A stretch of DNA of 8,654 nucleotides from an uncultured Bacilli bacterium (GCA_944358685.1 CALVRQ010000051.1:1-8654), one strand, 5' to 3'; counted from the stretch's first letter, positions 1-7,265 are shown. Numbers and translations: made by a program. Notes: generated from the sequence alone by a model not told the origin.

Positions 1-2
1 TA

Positions 3-839
3 TATAAGAAAGTCAAAGATTATTCAAAAAATAAAAGTGATTTGAATGCTTATTTTGAAGTTGGAAGATTAATAGTTGAAGCACAAGGTGGAGAAAAGAG
101 AGCTAAATATGGTAACAAATTAATTAAAGAGTATTCTGAAAGATTAACTAAAGAGCTTGGGAAAGGATATACTGTTTCTAATTTGCGTAAGATGAGGCAA
201 TTTTATTTGATATTTCAAAAATGCTCGACAGTGTCGAGCGAATTAAGTTGGAGTCATTATTCCGAATTAATACATATTTCTAATGATTTAAAAAGAAATT
301 ATTATCAAAATATATCTATAGTTCAAAATTTATCGGTTCGGGAATTAAGAGCAAGAATAAAGTCTAATGAATATGAAAGAATTGGATATAAAGAGGAATT
401 AGAAGAACCTAAGATTAATACTTTAATTAAAAATCCTATAATGATTAAAGCAAATAATTCAAATGGGGAATTAAGTGAATATGCTTTACACCAATCTATT
501 TTAGAAAATATGGATTATTTTTTAAAGGAGCTAGGTATTGGTTTTACTTATGTAGGTAATGAAGTAAAAATTAAAATAGGTGATAATTATCATTATATTG
601 ATTTTTTGCTTTTTAATTATAAATTTAATTGTTTTGTGGTTATAGAGCTAAAGGTTACTGAATTTAAAGCAGAATATATTGGACAAATAAGAAAATATAT
701 AAATTATGTTGATAAGAATATTAAAGAGGTATTTAATGATAAAACTGTGGGTGTGATTATATGTAAGAGAGAAAATAGTTATGTTTTAGAATATTGTACG
801 GATGATAGGATTTTTACAACAACTTATAAAACTGTTTGA
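3..839 (+). CDS. DUF1016/YhcG-type PDDEXK nuclease domain protein, 5' end cut by window edge
   Basis: The frame is open from the window edge (first full codon at 3) to TGA at 837-839, giving 278 visible residues. No start is claimed: an in-frame TTG at 42 lies inside sequence typical of the family, and DUF1016 proteins are usually some 60-80 residues longer. The N-terminal half matches the DUF1016 N domain (NAYFEVGRLIVEAQGG, then QLSWSHYxEL-like SELSWSHYSEL). The C-terminal half is a PDDEXK fold of the YhcG type: YIDFLLF supplies the Asp (visible residue about 200), VVIELKV supplies Glu-x-Lys (about 215-217), and GQIRKY has the Gln seen in many of these nucleases. Family members are often found beside type I restriction loci and mobile DNA, and a DNA-cleaving or defence-accessory role is inferred, not shown. 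It is separated from rmuC by about 100 bp with a new promoter, so it is not part of that operon. Confidence 0.9.
   Translation, partial: YKKVKDYSKNKSDLNAYFEVGRLIVEAQGGEKRAKYGNKLIKEYSERLTKELGKGYTVSNLRKMRQFYLIFQKCSTVSSELSWSHYSELIHISNDLKRNYYQNISIVQNLSVRELRARIKSNEYERIGYKEELEEPKINTLIKNPIMIKANNSNGELSEYALHQSILENMDYFLKELGIGFTYVGNEVKIKIGDNYHYIDFLLFNYKFNCFVVIELKVTEFKAEYIGQIRKYINYVDKNIKEVFNDKTVGVIICKRENSYVLEYCTDDRIFTTTYKTV
223..239. repeat. GC-rich 17-nt palindrome inside the DUF1016 gene
   Basis: GCTCGACA, a single G, then TGTCGAGC form a perfect 8-bp inverted repeat within the coding sequence. It encodes Cys-Ser-Thr-Val-Ser-Ser using TGC, TCG, GTG, TCG and AGC, which are GC-rich codon choices for so AT-rich a gene. 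No function is known to me. Confidence 0.75.
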
Positions 840-885
840 TATTTATAGATTTTGTATAGTAATGTAAGTTATAATAAAATATATT

Positions 886-913
886 TTGATTTCTTGCTTA
901 TATAGGGTATAAT
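886..913 (+). promoter_or_regulatory. Promoter of the rmuC operon
   Basis: TTGATT (886-891), a 16-bp spacer and a consensus TATAAT (908-913) lie just upstream of rmuC. Transcription would start near 920. The AGAGGT ribosome-binding site at 925-930 sits 7 nt before the ATG at 938, giving a very short leader. The alternative -35 TTGCTT at 894 is too close to the -10. Confidence 0.65.
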
Positions 914-937
914 GTACTTAGAATAGAGGTTGATAGT

Positions 938-2002
938 ATGGAGTATATTATAATTGGACTTTTAGTTGTTATATTAATTGTTGCAATTATTTCTTTGACT
1001 AAAAACGTGAATGAATCTAATATTACAGAAAGACTTGGTAAGCTAGAGACAGAAATGGTTAAAGAATTAGGTGATTTTAAAAGTGATATAAACAAGAATT
1101 TGTCTGATGATTTTAATGTTTTAAATGAGAGAATTGAACATCGTTTAAATTTGATAAATGATAAAGTAAATGAGAGGTTAGATCAGAATTTTGATAAAAC
1201 TAACAAAACATTTACGTCGGTTTTAGAGAGATTATCAAAGATTGATGAGGCTCAAAAGAAAATTGATTCATTATCTACAGATATTGTATCATTACAATCA
1301 ATACTTACTGATAAAAAAACTAGGGGAATTTTTGGTGAAGTTAATTTAAAACATATTTTAGTGAATGTTTTTGGAGAAAACAAAGATAATATATATAGAA
1401 TGCAATATACACTTAGTAATGGAACAATAGCTGATAGTGTTATTTTTGCACCAGAACCTTTGGGTTTGATTGCAATTGATTCAAAATTTCCGCTTGAAGA
1501 TTATCAAGCTATGGTTGATAAGAAAAATCCTAATAATTCTCTAGCAGAACGTAAGTTTAAAGCTGATATGAAGAAACATATTGATGCAATTGCTTCTAAA
1601 TATATTATTCCAGGTGAGACAACTGATCAAGCGATACTTTTTTTACCTGCTGAGGCTATTTTTGCGGAGGTTAATGCTTATCATCAAGATGTGTTAGATT
1701 ATGCTTATAGAAAAAGAGTTTGGATATGTGGACCAACTACTTTGATTAGTACACTTACAACTTTACAAATTATTATTAAGAATATTGAAAGGGATAAATA
1801 TACTAAGGTTATTCATCAGGAACTTAGACTTTTGGATGTTGAATTTAAACGTTATAAAGATAGATGGGATAAGCTTTATAGAAGTATTGAAACGGTTAGT
1901 AAGGATGTGAAAGATATTCATACAACGACTGATAAAATTACAAAAAGGTTTAATGCGATTAATCAAGTAGATGTGGAGGAAATTGGGCATGAAGAAAATT
2001 AA
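938..2002 (+). CDS. rmuC: RmuC family DNA recombination protein
   Basis: The product is 354 aa. Residues 1-20 are a hydrophobic N-terminal anchor (EYIIIGLLVVILIVAIISL). Residues about 25-120 are Lys/Glu/Asn-rich and predicted coiled coil. Residues about 125-325 are the RmuC nuclease-like domain: KTRGIFGEVNL, ADSVIF (Asp166), AIDSKFPLEDY (Asp181, Lys183), ILFLPAEAIFAEV and VWICGPTTLI are family signatures consistent with a PDDEXK-type core. RmuC is known to limit DNA inversions and rearrangements in E. coli; its biochemical activity is inferred from the fold. The ATG at 938 is chosen because AGAGGT precedes it by 7 nt and the membrane segment starts there. It heads an operon with the overlapping membrane protein gene. 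The length is shorter than the E. coli protein but usual for Firmicutes versions. Confidence 0.95.
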   Translation: MEYIIIGLLVVILIVAIISLTKNVNESNITERLGKLETEMVKELGDFKSDINKNLSDDFNVLNERIEHRLNLINDKVNERLDQNFDKTNKTFTSVLERLSKIDEAQKKIDSLSTDIVSLQSILTDKKTRGIFGEVNLKHILVNVFGENKDNIYRMQYTLSNGTIADSVIFAPEPLGLIAIDSKFPLEDYQAMVDKKNPNNSLAERKFKADMKKHIDAIASKYIIPGETTDQAILFLPAEAIFAEVNAYHQDVLDYAYRKRVWICGPTTLISTLTTLQIIIKNIERDKYTKVIHQELRLLDVEFKRYKDRWDKLYRSIETVSKDVKDIHTTTDKITKRFNAINQVDVEEIGHEEN

Positions 2003-2540
2003 TCTAGTTTTACTTATTATTACTTTAGTTTGTTCTTTTTTTACAATTATGGGTGAATTAGACAAGGGAATTGTAATTATTTTAAAAGATTCAAGTATAG
2101 TTTTTACTGCTACTTTACCTTATATAATTAATAAGTTTTTTGGTGAAAAACTTAATGACGGAGTAATATTTGTATGGCTTATATTTATTTTTCTAGCGCA
2201 TTATATGGGGGTTACGGCTGAATTTTATAATAAATGGGAAGGATTTGATAAGGTTGTACATACTTTTTCAGGGGTATTAACAGCTTATGTAGGAATGTTA
2301 TTTCTTCCTAAAGGTATTGATAAAATTTGGTTTAAAATATTATTTATAGTTGCATTTAGTGCGATGTGTGCTTTCTTTTGGGAAACTTTTGAATTTGTTT
2401 GTAACATTTTATTTGGTGGAGATGCACAAAGAGTTGTTGAAACAGGTGTTAATGATACGATGCTTGATATGATAGTTGCTTTTATTGGTGCAAGTTTGTT
2501 TAGTATTTGCTATTATGTAAAAGAAAAGATTAAAAATTAA
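1989..2540 (+). CDS. Polytopic membrane protein, DUF2238/YjdF-like
   Basis: This is a 183-aa integral membrane protein with about five or six hydrophobic segments (roughly residues 4-22, 35-50, 58-75, 91-106, 113-137 and 156-177). Conserved-looking polar motifs lie at membrane edges: FDKVVHTFSG (86-95), FFWETFEF (129-136) and NDTMLDMI (155-162). The His-x-x-Ser-Gly, Trp-Glu-x-x-Glu-Phe and Asp-Thr-x-x-Asp pattern resembles the DUF2238 (YjdF) family, whose function is not known to me. The ATG at 1989 is preferred over the in-frame ATG at 1971 because GGAGG at 1975-1979 lies at the right distance and the hydrophobic segment follows at once. It overlaps the 3' end of rmuC by 14 bp, which implies translational coupling, and a terminator follows within 2 bp of its stop. 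Confidence 0.85.
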   Translation: MKKINLVLLIITLVCSFFTIMGELDKGIVIILKDSSIVFTATLPYIINKFFGEKLNDGVIFVWLIFIFLAHYMGVTAEFYNKWEGFDKVVHTFSGVLTAYVGMLFLPKGIDKIWFKILFIVAFSAMCAFFWETFEFVCNILFGGDAQRVVETGVNDTMLDMIVAFIGASLFSICYYVKEKIKN

Positions 2541-2541
2541 T

Positions 2542-2566
2542 AAAAGCTATATTTTTTAGCTTTTTT
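2542..2566 (+). terminator. Intrinsic terminator of the rmuC operon
   Basis: AAAAGCTA (2542-2549) pairs perfectly with TAGCTTTT (2557-2564) around a 7-nt loop. The T-run at 2561-2566 forms the end of the stem and the tail. It begins directly after the stop codon at 2540. Confidence 0.8.
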
Positions 2567-2570
2567 GCTT

Positions 2571-2576
2571 TATAAT
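2571..2576 (+). promoter_or_regulatory. Probable -10 box for rnr-smpB
   Basis: A consensus TATAAT lies directly behind the terminator and 21 nt before the rnr ATG. No good -35 is visible at the usual spacing, which falls inside the terminator loop. Transcription would begin near 2583, right at the AAAGGGG ribosome-binding site (2583-2589), so the leader would be about 15 nt. Confidence 0.5.
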
Positions 2577-2597
2577 GGATATAAAGGGGTTGATACC

Positions 2598-4727
2598 ATG
2601 GAAGAAAAAGTTTTAGATATAATTAACAATCATAATAAGGCTTTAACTTATGATGAAATTTTAGAACGATTAACTGATGATGAAATTCCACAATTACCAG
2701 AGGTACTTAGTAAATTAATTAAAGAACTTAAGATAAGATATACTAATAAAGGAAAATATGCGAAGTTTGATGATAAATCTCAAAAAATAGGTACTTTTGC
2801 GGCTAATAGAAAAGGTTTTGGTTTTGTTATTATTGATGGGGAAGATAGGGATTATTATGTTTCTTCAGATAATGTAGGTGGTGCTATTGATGGTGATGAG
2901 GTTGTTATCAAGGTAATTGATGAGGCAAGACATGAAGCGGCAGTGGTTAGAGTTAATAAACGTAATTTGACTAATATGCTTGTTGGAGAGTTTTATGAGA
3001 AAGATGGTAAGAATTTACTTAAGTTAGATGATGATAAATTAAATATTATTGTGGAAATTCCAGAAGAAGATGCGAAAGGGGCTGTTCCCGGTCATAAAGT
3101 TGTCGTAAAGATTGAAAATAAAATAGAGAAAAGTAATTATTATCAAGGTAAAATTATACGTATTTTAGGTCATAAAGATGATCCTGGAGTTGATATTTTA
3201 TCAATTGCAGCAAGATATCAGATTAATGATGTTTTTTCTGATGAAGTGATAGAGGAGTTAAATAGTATTCCTGATGAGGTTAGTGCAGAGGAACTTAATG
3301 GTCGACGTGATTTAACTGGTGAAGTAATATTTACCATTGATGGTGATGATACTAAGGATATTGACGATGCGATTAGTATTAAGAAATTAGATAATGGTAA
3401 TTATTTACTTGGAGTGCATATTGCTGATGTTAGTCATTATGTTAAAGAGAATACGGCTTTAGGGGATGAGGCTTATGCACGTGGTACTAGTAGTTATTTA
3501 GCTAATACGGTTATTCCAATGCTTCCACATCAGCTTTCAAATGGTATTTGTTCATTAAATCCTAATGTTATTAGATTAACGCTTTCTTGTGTTATGGAGA
3601 TTGACGATAAGGGAAAACTTGTGGATAGTGAGATATTTGAAAGTTATATTAAATCTAGAAAGCAAATGACTTATAAGAATGTAAATAAGATTTTAAATGA
3701 GAATATTATTCCTGATGGTTATGCAGAATTTGTAGATGATTTAAGGTTAATGGAAGAATTATCAAAGATTATTAGGAAGCATAAATTGGAAAAAGGATAT
3801 ATTGATTTTGATGTACCGGAACCTAAAATTATTACTGACGCAGAAGGTAGAGCTATAGATATTCAAAGAAGAATTCAAGATACTGGTGAGAATTTGATTG
3901 AAGATTTTATGATTATGGCTAATGAGACTGTAGCTAGTACAATTGCTTATATGGATTTACCATTTATTTACCGTGTTCATGGACTTCCTGATGAAGAAAA
4001 GATTAAGAATTTTTTACACTTTGTCAATGTTTTGGGTTATAAGGTTAATGCGAATATGAAAAATATTACACCTAAGACTATTCAAAATATTTTAGGACAG
4101 CTTAAAGATAAAAAGGAGTATAATATATTATCTTCAATGCTTCTTAGAAGTATGCAGAAAGCTGTTTATGATAGTGTGAATATTGGACACTTTGGTTTGG
4201 CAAGTAAGTTTTATACACATTTTACTTCGCCGATTAGAAGATTTCCTGATTTGACGGTTCATAGATTACTTAGGACGTATTTATTTAATCATAATATTGA
4301 TAATCAGGTTATAGATTATTATAATAGTACTTTACCGGAGGTGGCTAAACATTCATCTGATAGGGAAATGGCAGCTACACAGTGTGAACGAGATGTAGAT
4401 GATATGAAGATGGCTGAATATATGGAAGGTCATATTGGTGAGAGTTATAAAGGTGTTATAAGTACAGTTACTAATTATGGGATTTATGTAGAACTTCCTA
4501 ATTTAGTTGAAGGTATGATTAAGATAGATGCTTTAGATGATGATTATTATTTTTACGATGAAAGTACATTTAGTTTAGTTGGTAAACATAGTAAAAAAAG
4601 ATATATGCTTGGTGAGACGATAGAAATTACTGTGGAAAGTGTAGTGAAGGATAAGGGGCTAATTAATTTTATACCATATAAAAAAGGTGATAAGAATGGA
4701 AATAGTAAACAGGAAGGCAAAGTTTAA
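2598..4727 (+). CDS. rnr: Ribonuclease R, 3'-5' exoribonuclease
   Basis: The product is 709 aa, a usual length for Firmicutes RNase R. It degrades structured RNA processively from the 3' end and removes the mRNAs released by trans-translation. Domains in order: N-terminal winged helix (about 1-60), cold-shock/OB domains (about 62-200, with [13 protein letters not shown]), RNB catalytic domain (about 235-560) and S1 domain (about 615-690, starting [16 protein letters not shown]). The metal-binding cluster [16 protein letters not shown] places the catalytic aspartates at 248, 254, 256 and 257. [16 protein letters not shown] (541-556) is the RNB substrate-binding signature. The start is ATG 2598, with AAAGGGG 8 nt upstream; an in-frame TTG at 2565 lies before the -10 box and is rejected. 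The C-terminal tail is short and moderately basic. Its last 32 bp overlap smpB. Confidence 0.97.
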   Translation: MEEKVLDIINNHNKALTYDEILERLTDDEIPQLPEVLSKLIKELKIRYTNKGKYAKFDDKSQKIGTFAANRKGFGFVIIDGEDRDYYVSSDNVGGAIDGDEVVIKVIDEARHEAAVVRVNKRNLTNMLVGEFYEKDGKNLLKLDDDKLNIIVEIPEEDAKGAVPGHKVVVKIENKIEKSNYYQGKIIRILGHKDDPGVDILSIAARYQINDVFSDEVIEELNSIPDEVSAEELNGRRDLTGEVIFTIDGDDTKDIDDAISIKKLDNGNYLLGVHIADVSHYVKENTALGDEAYARGTSSYLANTVIPMLPHQLSNGICSLNPNVIRLTLSCVMEIDDKGKLVDSEIFESYIKSRKQMTYKNVNKILNENIIPDGYAEFVDDLRLMEELSKIIRKHKLEKGYIDFDVPEPKIITDAEGRAIDIQRRIQDTGENLIEDFMIMANETVASTIAYMDLPFIYRVHGLPDEEKIKNFLHFVNVLGYKVNANMKNITPKTIQNILGQLKDKKEYNILSSMLLRSMQKAVYDSVNIGHFGLASKFYTHFTSPIRRFPDLTVHRLLRTYLFNHNIDNQVIDYYNSTLPEVAKHSSDREMAATQCERDVDDMKMAEYMEGHIGESYKGVISTVTNYGIYVELPNLVEGMIKIDALDDDYYFYDESTFSLVGKHSKKRYMLGETIEITVESVVKDKGLINFIPYKKGDKNGNSKQEGKV

Positions 4728-5130
4728 TTATCAAATTTTTGATACTGTAGAAGCGGGTATTGTTTTAACTGGTACTGAGATTAAATCTTTAAGACATGGT
4801 AAAGCCAATATTAGAGATAGTTATGTAAGGGTTAAAAATGGTGAGATGTATATTATAAATATGCATATAAGTAGTTATGAAAATGGTAATATATTTAATC
4901 ATGATGAGACTAGAGAAAGAAAGTTACTTTTACATAAAAAGGAAATACTTAAATTTAGAGATAAGATTAAATTAGAGGGATATACAATAGTTCCTTTAAA
5001 AGTTTATTTGAAAAATGGTAGAGCTAAAGTATTAATAGGTTTAGCTAAAGGTAAGAAAAATTTTGATAAAAGAGAAGATATTAAGAAAAGAGATATCGAG
5101 AGAAATATTAGAGCAAGACTTAAAAAATAA
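4696..5130 (+). CDS. smpB: SsrA-binding protein SmpB
   Basis: The 144-aa product binds the tRNA-like domain of tmRNA and carries it to the A site of stalled ribosomes. Family signatures are all present: an N-terminal basic [30 protein letters not shown] (about 20-39), the central KLLLHKKEI, and [18 protein letters not shown] (about 117-134), followed by the basic C-terminal tail that reaches into the mRNA channel. ATG 4696 is chosen because AAAGGTGAT sits just upstream and homologues begin in the same way; an in-frame GTG at 4687 overlaps that ribosome-binding site. The gene starts inside the end of rnr, suggesting coupled translation, and is followed by the tmRNA gene, its functional partner. 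Confidence 0.97.
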   Translation: MEIVNRKAKFNYQIFDTVEAGIVLTGTEIKSLRHGKANIRDSYVRVKNGEMYIINMHISSYENGNIFNHDETRERKLLLHKKEILKFRDKIKLEGYTIVPLKVYLKNGRAKVLIGLAKGKKNFDKREDIKKRDIERNIRARLKK

Positions 5131-5133
5131 ATG

Positions 5134-5161
5134 TTGCATTAAAGCTTTTATATGTTATAAT
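5134..5161 (+). promoter_or_regulatory. ssrA promoter, extended -10
   Basis: TTGCAT (5134-5139), a 16-bp spacer and TATAAT (5156-5161), with TG at 5153-5154 forming an extended -10. Transcription would start near 5168, leaving about 12 nt for RNase P to remove before the mature tmRNA 5' end. It lies 3 bp after the smpB stop. Confidence 0.75.
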
Positions 5162-5179
5162 ATAAGAGCTTTATGAATT

Positions 5180-5533
5180 GGGGCCGTTTTGGTTTCGACA
5201 GGGATATGGAAGAATAAATGGCAAGTCGGAGGGACACGTTAAGTCCAAACTTAAATATAACTGGAAACAGAAATAATAATTTAGTACCATCATTTGCCTA
5301 AGGATGGCAAGGTACACTCTTTTAATTCTTTAGCTCTCGAAGGATTTTAAGGGTTCGCTTTTAGAGAGATATATCATTATTTTGCCTAGAGGTAATGATG
5401 AATTTTATAGGCTTACTAGTAGAGTAGTTGTTAGTTACTAATCTTTACTAGGACAGATTTTAACTAACTAAACTTGTAGATGTTTATTTGGAAGTGTTTC
5501 TGGACAGGAGTTCAATTCTCCTCGGCTCCACCA
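5180..5533 (+). ncRNA. ssrA: Transfer-messenger RNA (tmRNA)
   Basis: The gene is 354 nt and one-piece. The 5' end GGGGCCG (5180-5186) pairs with CGGCTCC (5523-5529) as a 7-bp acceptor stem with one G-U pair. It is followed by discriminator A and an encoded CCA (5531-5533). TTTTGGTTTCGACAGG near the 5' end is the conserved tmRNA start region, and AGGAG-TTCAATT-CTCCT forms the T arm. The mRNA-like part ends with TAA at 5299-5301 in the loop of a strong hairpin (GTACC with GGTAC, and TTGCC with GGCAA). The remaining sequence to about 5480 should hold the downstream pseudoknots. Alanine-charged tmRNA rescues stalled ribosomes together with SmpB. No convincing terminator follows before the accessory DNA begins about 25 bp downstream. 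Confidence 0.97.
5263..5301 (+). other. tmRNA proteolysis-tag reading frame
   Basis: Reading from a GGA resume codon at 5263 gives GNRNNNLVPSFA and then TAA. With the charged alanine the tag would be A-GNRNNNLVPSFA, 13 residues. The resume codon is inferred from frame and from its position before the stop-codon hairpin. The C-terminus Ser-Phe-Ala differs from the usual Leu-Ala-Ala or Val-Ala-Ala and is nearer to the Phe-Ala ends known from Mycoplasma tags. Confidence 0.8.
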
Positions 5534-5557
5534 CTTTGAAATTACTCTAACTTTATG

Positions 5558-5572
5558 AGTCTATATAGAAGA
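5558..5572. repeat. Left copy of 15-bp direct repeat (candidate target duplication)
   Basis: AGTCTATATAGAAGA is identical to the copy at 7464-7478. Its core TCTATATAGA is a perfect 10-bp palindrome. It lies 25 bp after the tmRNA CCA and may mark the left edge of the IS30-type insertion. Confidence 0.6.
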
Positions 5573-5600
5573 GATTAAATTTAATACTTAATGCACGAAG

Positions 5601-5645
5601 ATAGAAAGTAAATTAATTTGAGAATATAGTTCCCAAATTTATAGA
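5601..5645 (+). repeat. Imperfect inverted repeat, left arm
   Basis: Read on +, this arm shares ATAGA, TAAAT, TTTGA, AGTTCCCA and ATAGA in the same order with the - strand of 7429-7470, with one roughly 5-nt gap. It is a candidate terminal or subterminal repeat of the IS30-type element. AT-richness weakens the case, and AGTTCCCA with TTTGA is the best part. Confidence 0.4.
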
Positions 5646-5663
5646 AAAAAGGTAATAATTTTA

Positions 5664-5692
5664 TTGCAAAGAAGTAAAAAATTTGATATATT
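5664..5692 (+). promoter_or_regulatory. Promoter of candidate small RNA
   Basis: TTGCAA (5664-5669), a 17-bp spacer and TATATT (5687-5692) make a near-consensus vegetative promoter. The predicted start near 5699 coincides with the first base-paired nucleotides of a hairpin. Confidence 0.6.
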
Positions 5693-5698
5693 AGTAAT

Positions 5699-5837
5699 CG
5701 CAATGGAAATTATTCCATGCAAAAAAGTGCACGTGAATAGGTCTTTTCGCGACTTAATTCCCGTACATTAAATTATATAGTTATAGTTTGTTGGCTTATT
5801 TGCCAGTGAAGAAGCAGAAGATTTACTTCTGTTTTTT
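5699..5837 (+). ncRNA. Candidate structured small RNA, about 139 nt, unrecognised family
   Basis: Promoter, folded body and intrinsic terminator line up as a self-contained transcription unit. Hairpin 1 (5700-5720): GCA, bulged A, TGGAA, pairing TTCCATGC around ATTA. An A6 linker follows. Hairpin 2 (5727-5768) is a long irregular stem: GTG with CAT, ACG with CGT, GAAT with ATTC and GTC with GAC, separated by single mismatches and a small internal loop. Hairpin 3: TGGC (5792-5795) with GCCA (5802-5805). Hairpin 4 is the terminator. No long ORF lies in it, and the nearest + strand gene ends at 5533. It is convergent to the transposase, so it could be IS cargo, an antisense regulator or a chromosomal RNA beside ssrA. 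I do not match it to 6S, SRP, RNase P or a riboswitch. Confidence 0.5.
5812..5837 (+). terminator. Intrinsic terminator of the candidate small RNA
   Basis: CAGAAG (5815-5820) pairs with CTTCTG (5826-5831) around ATTTA. The stem can be lengthened to 9 bp by AAG with TTT. A T6 run at 5832-5837 completes it. The polarity is + strand: the - strand side lacks a T-run after the stem. Confidence 0.8.
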
Positions 5838-5843
5838 CATTGG

Positions 5844-6011
5844 TTAATAATCATATTTGTCATCTTTATATTGTTCAAGTAAGCTTAATAGGTCAATAGC
5901 TAAACTCATCATTTCATCAATAGAAGATTCACTTAATTGTTTTGCTTTTTTAATATGATGAAATAAATGTATTATTATCCAGTATATATCGTTTATATAA
6001 TCTATATCCAT
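5844..6011 (-). CDS. 55-aa hypothetical protein coupled to the transposase
   Basis: ATG is at 6011-6009 and the stop TAA at 5846-5844. The start overlaps the final stop of the transposase frame as TAATG, and GGGAG lies 7 nt upstream, so translation initiation is well supported. The product begins MDIDYINDIYWIIIHLFHHI and continues into a Glu/Ser-rich, probably helical region (IDEMMSLAIDLLSLLEQY) with an acidic end (KDDKYDY). The first 20 residues are hydrophobic with aromatic residues, then two amphipathic helices are likely. I recognise no family. Position suggests an IS-encoded accessory protein or a partner of the transposase; this is inference. Confidence 0.6.
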   Translation of the reverse strand: MDIDYINDIYWIIIHLFHHIKKAKQLSESSIDEMMSLAIDLLSLLEQYKDDKYDY

Positions 6012-7222
6012 TATTTTTCTCCCAAAATATTTTTTAAAGATAAATCAACATCGTCTGGACCTATATGTGGATAATTTAATCTTTTAATTATTTCTGGATA
6101 TTTTTGTTTATTCATTTTTTAATGAGTTTTGCCATTTAATACATCTCTTGGAATATGGTTAATAGTAACTTCTAGTCTTTGAACTTGAGCTTGAGTTAAA
6201 TTATTGAGTGATGTTTCTTTTGGAAATATTCTTCTAATATATTCATGATTTCTTTCAATATTAGGCTTTTGATAAGAACTATATGGCTCACAATAAAAAA
6301 CATTACACGTTTTTCTTTTAGAATCATAATCTATTTCTATCTTAAGAGGATCAAGGAATTCACTACCGTTATCAGTCAAAACAATTCTAAAGATTTTAGA
6401 AAATAATTTAATGCCTAAAGTGGCTTTAAGTTTATCAACTTCTTTATTGACCGAAGCAATATTCTTTTTGTCCAAAAGTCTTATAAAAATAAATTTGGTT
6501 TTTCTAATAATGATAGTTAAAAATACTTTACCTCCTTTATTACCTTCGACAGTATCCATTTCACATATATTCATTTTTTTATGATTCGATGTAAAGGTAA
6601 GAAAGTCATTATAAGTTCGACCATTTAGTAACGCAAGCTTTCTCTTATAGTCTTTACCATTTTTATTATCTTTTCTTTTTTTGTATTTAACTTTTTTAGG
6701 TAAATCCATGTTGGTTAGGGAAAAGACACCTAAATTAACATATTTATAGAAAGTAGTTTTACAAAAATATAAAATATCTTTGTGATTGGCATATACTTGA
6801 TTGACGCTTTGTTTTTTGTCTTTAATAAGAGGAACAATAGAATTTTCGATTTCATCAATTGTTTCAGGAAGTATATCAACCCCACATCGAGACTGTGATA
6901 AAATTTGAGTACTATGATTATGTGCGATATTGGCGTTATAGTAAAGTTTGTGGTTAGTACAATATCTTTTATTAGGACAGTTATTACACACATATGGTGG
7001 TTTTTTAAGTTTATTACATTTGCTTATAGTAGAATTAATACCTTGTTGGTCAAAAGGTTCATAAAAATTACTTTTAACATATCTGTTTCTTCTGATTTCT
7101 TTAGATATAGTGGTTCTATCAACATTAACAGATTTACCAATATATACAAAATTTTTGTTTATTCCTATAAGATGTTCAATAATATTTCTTTGTTCTTTTG
7201 ATAGATGGTTATAACTTGTCAT
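6011..7222 (-). pseudogene. IS30-family transposase with in-frame TAA near the C-terminus
   Basis: ATG 7222 is preferred over GTG 7237, since GTGAGGT lies 8 nt upstream and homologues start near MTSYxHLxxEQR. The frame runs 367 codons to TAA at 6121-6119, then stays open in the same frame for AAA and a 34-residue segment (MNKQKYPEIIKRL...) ending at TAA 6013-6011. The total is about 403 codons. The short form stops at NGKTH, where relatives continue with a KTPYxL-like motif and a Pro-Asp-(Asp/Glu)-Val tail, and GPDDVDLS is seen here after the stop. Domains: N-terminal helix-turn-helix (DRTTISKEIRRNR), a four-Cys putative zinc site (CNKL...YVCNNCPNKRYC), then the DDE core with Asp in CEMDTVEG, Asp in LTDNGSEF and Glu in QKPNIERNHEYIRR. 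The core is intact. Loss of the tail may inactivate it, or the stop may be read through or suppressed. Confidence 0.85.
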
Positions 7223-7253
7223 ATAAAATGACCTCACTTTCTAAAAATGACAA
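7216..7253 (-). promoter_or_regulatory. Start-codon hairpins in the transposase leader
   Basis: On the - strand the initiation region ATGACAA (7222-7216) can pair with two upstream copies of GTCAT: TTGTCAT (7253-7247, 7-bp stem enclosing the ribosome-binding site) or GTCAT (7232-7228, 5-bp stem touching the end of the Shine-Dalgarno GTGAGGT). Both would bury the AUG. IS elements commonly use such leaders to stop expression from read-through transcripts; that role here is inferred. Confidence 0.45.
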
Positions 7254-7265
7254 ATAAACCAACGA

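Noticed and set aside
898..2065. Minus-strand open frames at 898-1095 and 1763-2065
   Set aside because: They lie antisense to rmuC and its neighbour, have low-complexity hydrophobic products and no ribosome-binding logic. They are shadows of the real genes.
5505..5533. tmRNA 3' end as an integrase attachment site for an island
   Set aside because: No second copy of the tmRNA 3' end is seen in the window and there is no tyrosine recombinase gene. The insertions here are IS elements.
5703..5771. A 22-codon ATG frame inside the candidate small RNA (begins MEIIPCKKVHV)
   Set aside because: There is no ribosome-binding site, the ATG falls about 4 nt after the predicted transcription start, and the stem structure explains the sequence better. 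A leaderless peptide cannot be excluded.
6011..6115. Separate 34-codon gene starting ATG at 6115
   Set aside because: It has no Shine-Dalgarno site and is in the same frame as the transposase just after its TAA. It is best read as the detached transposase C-terminus.
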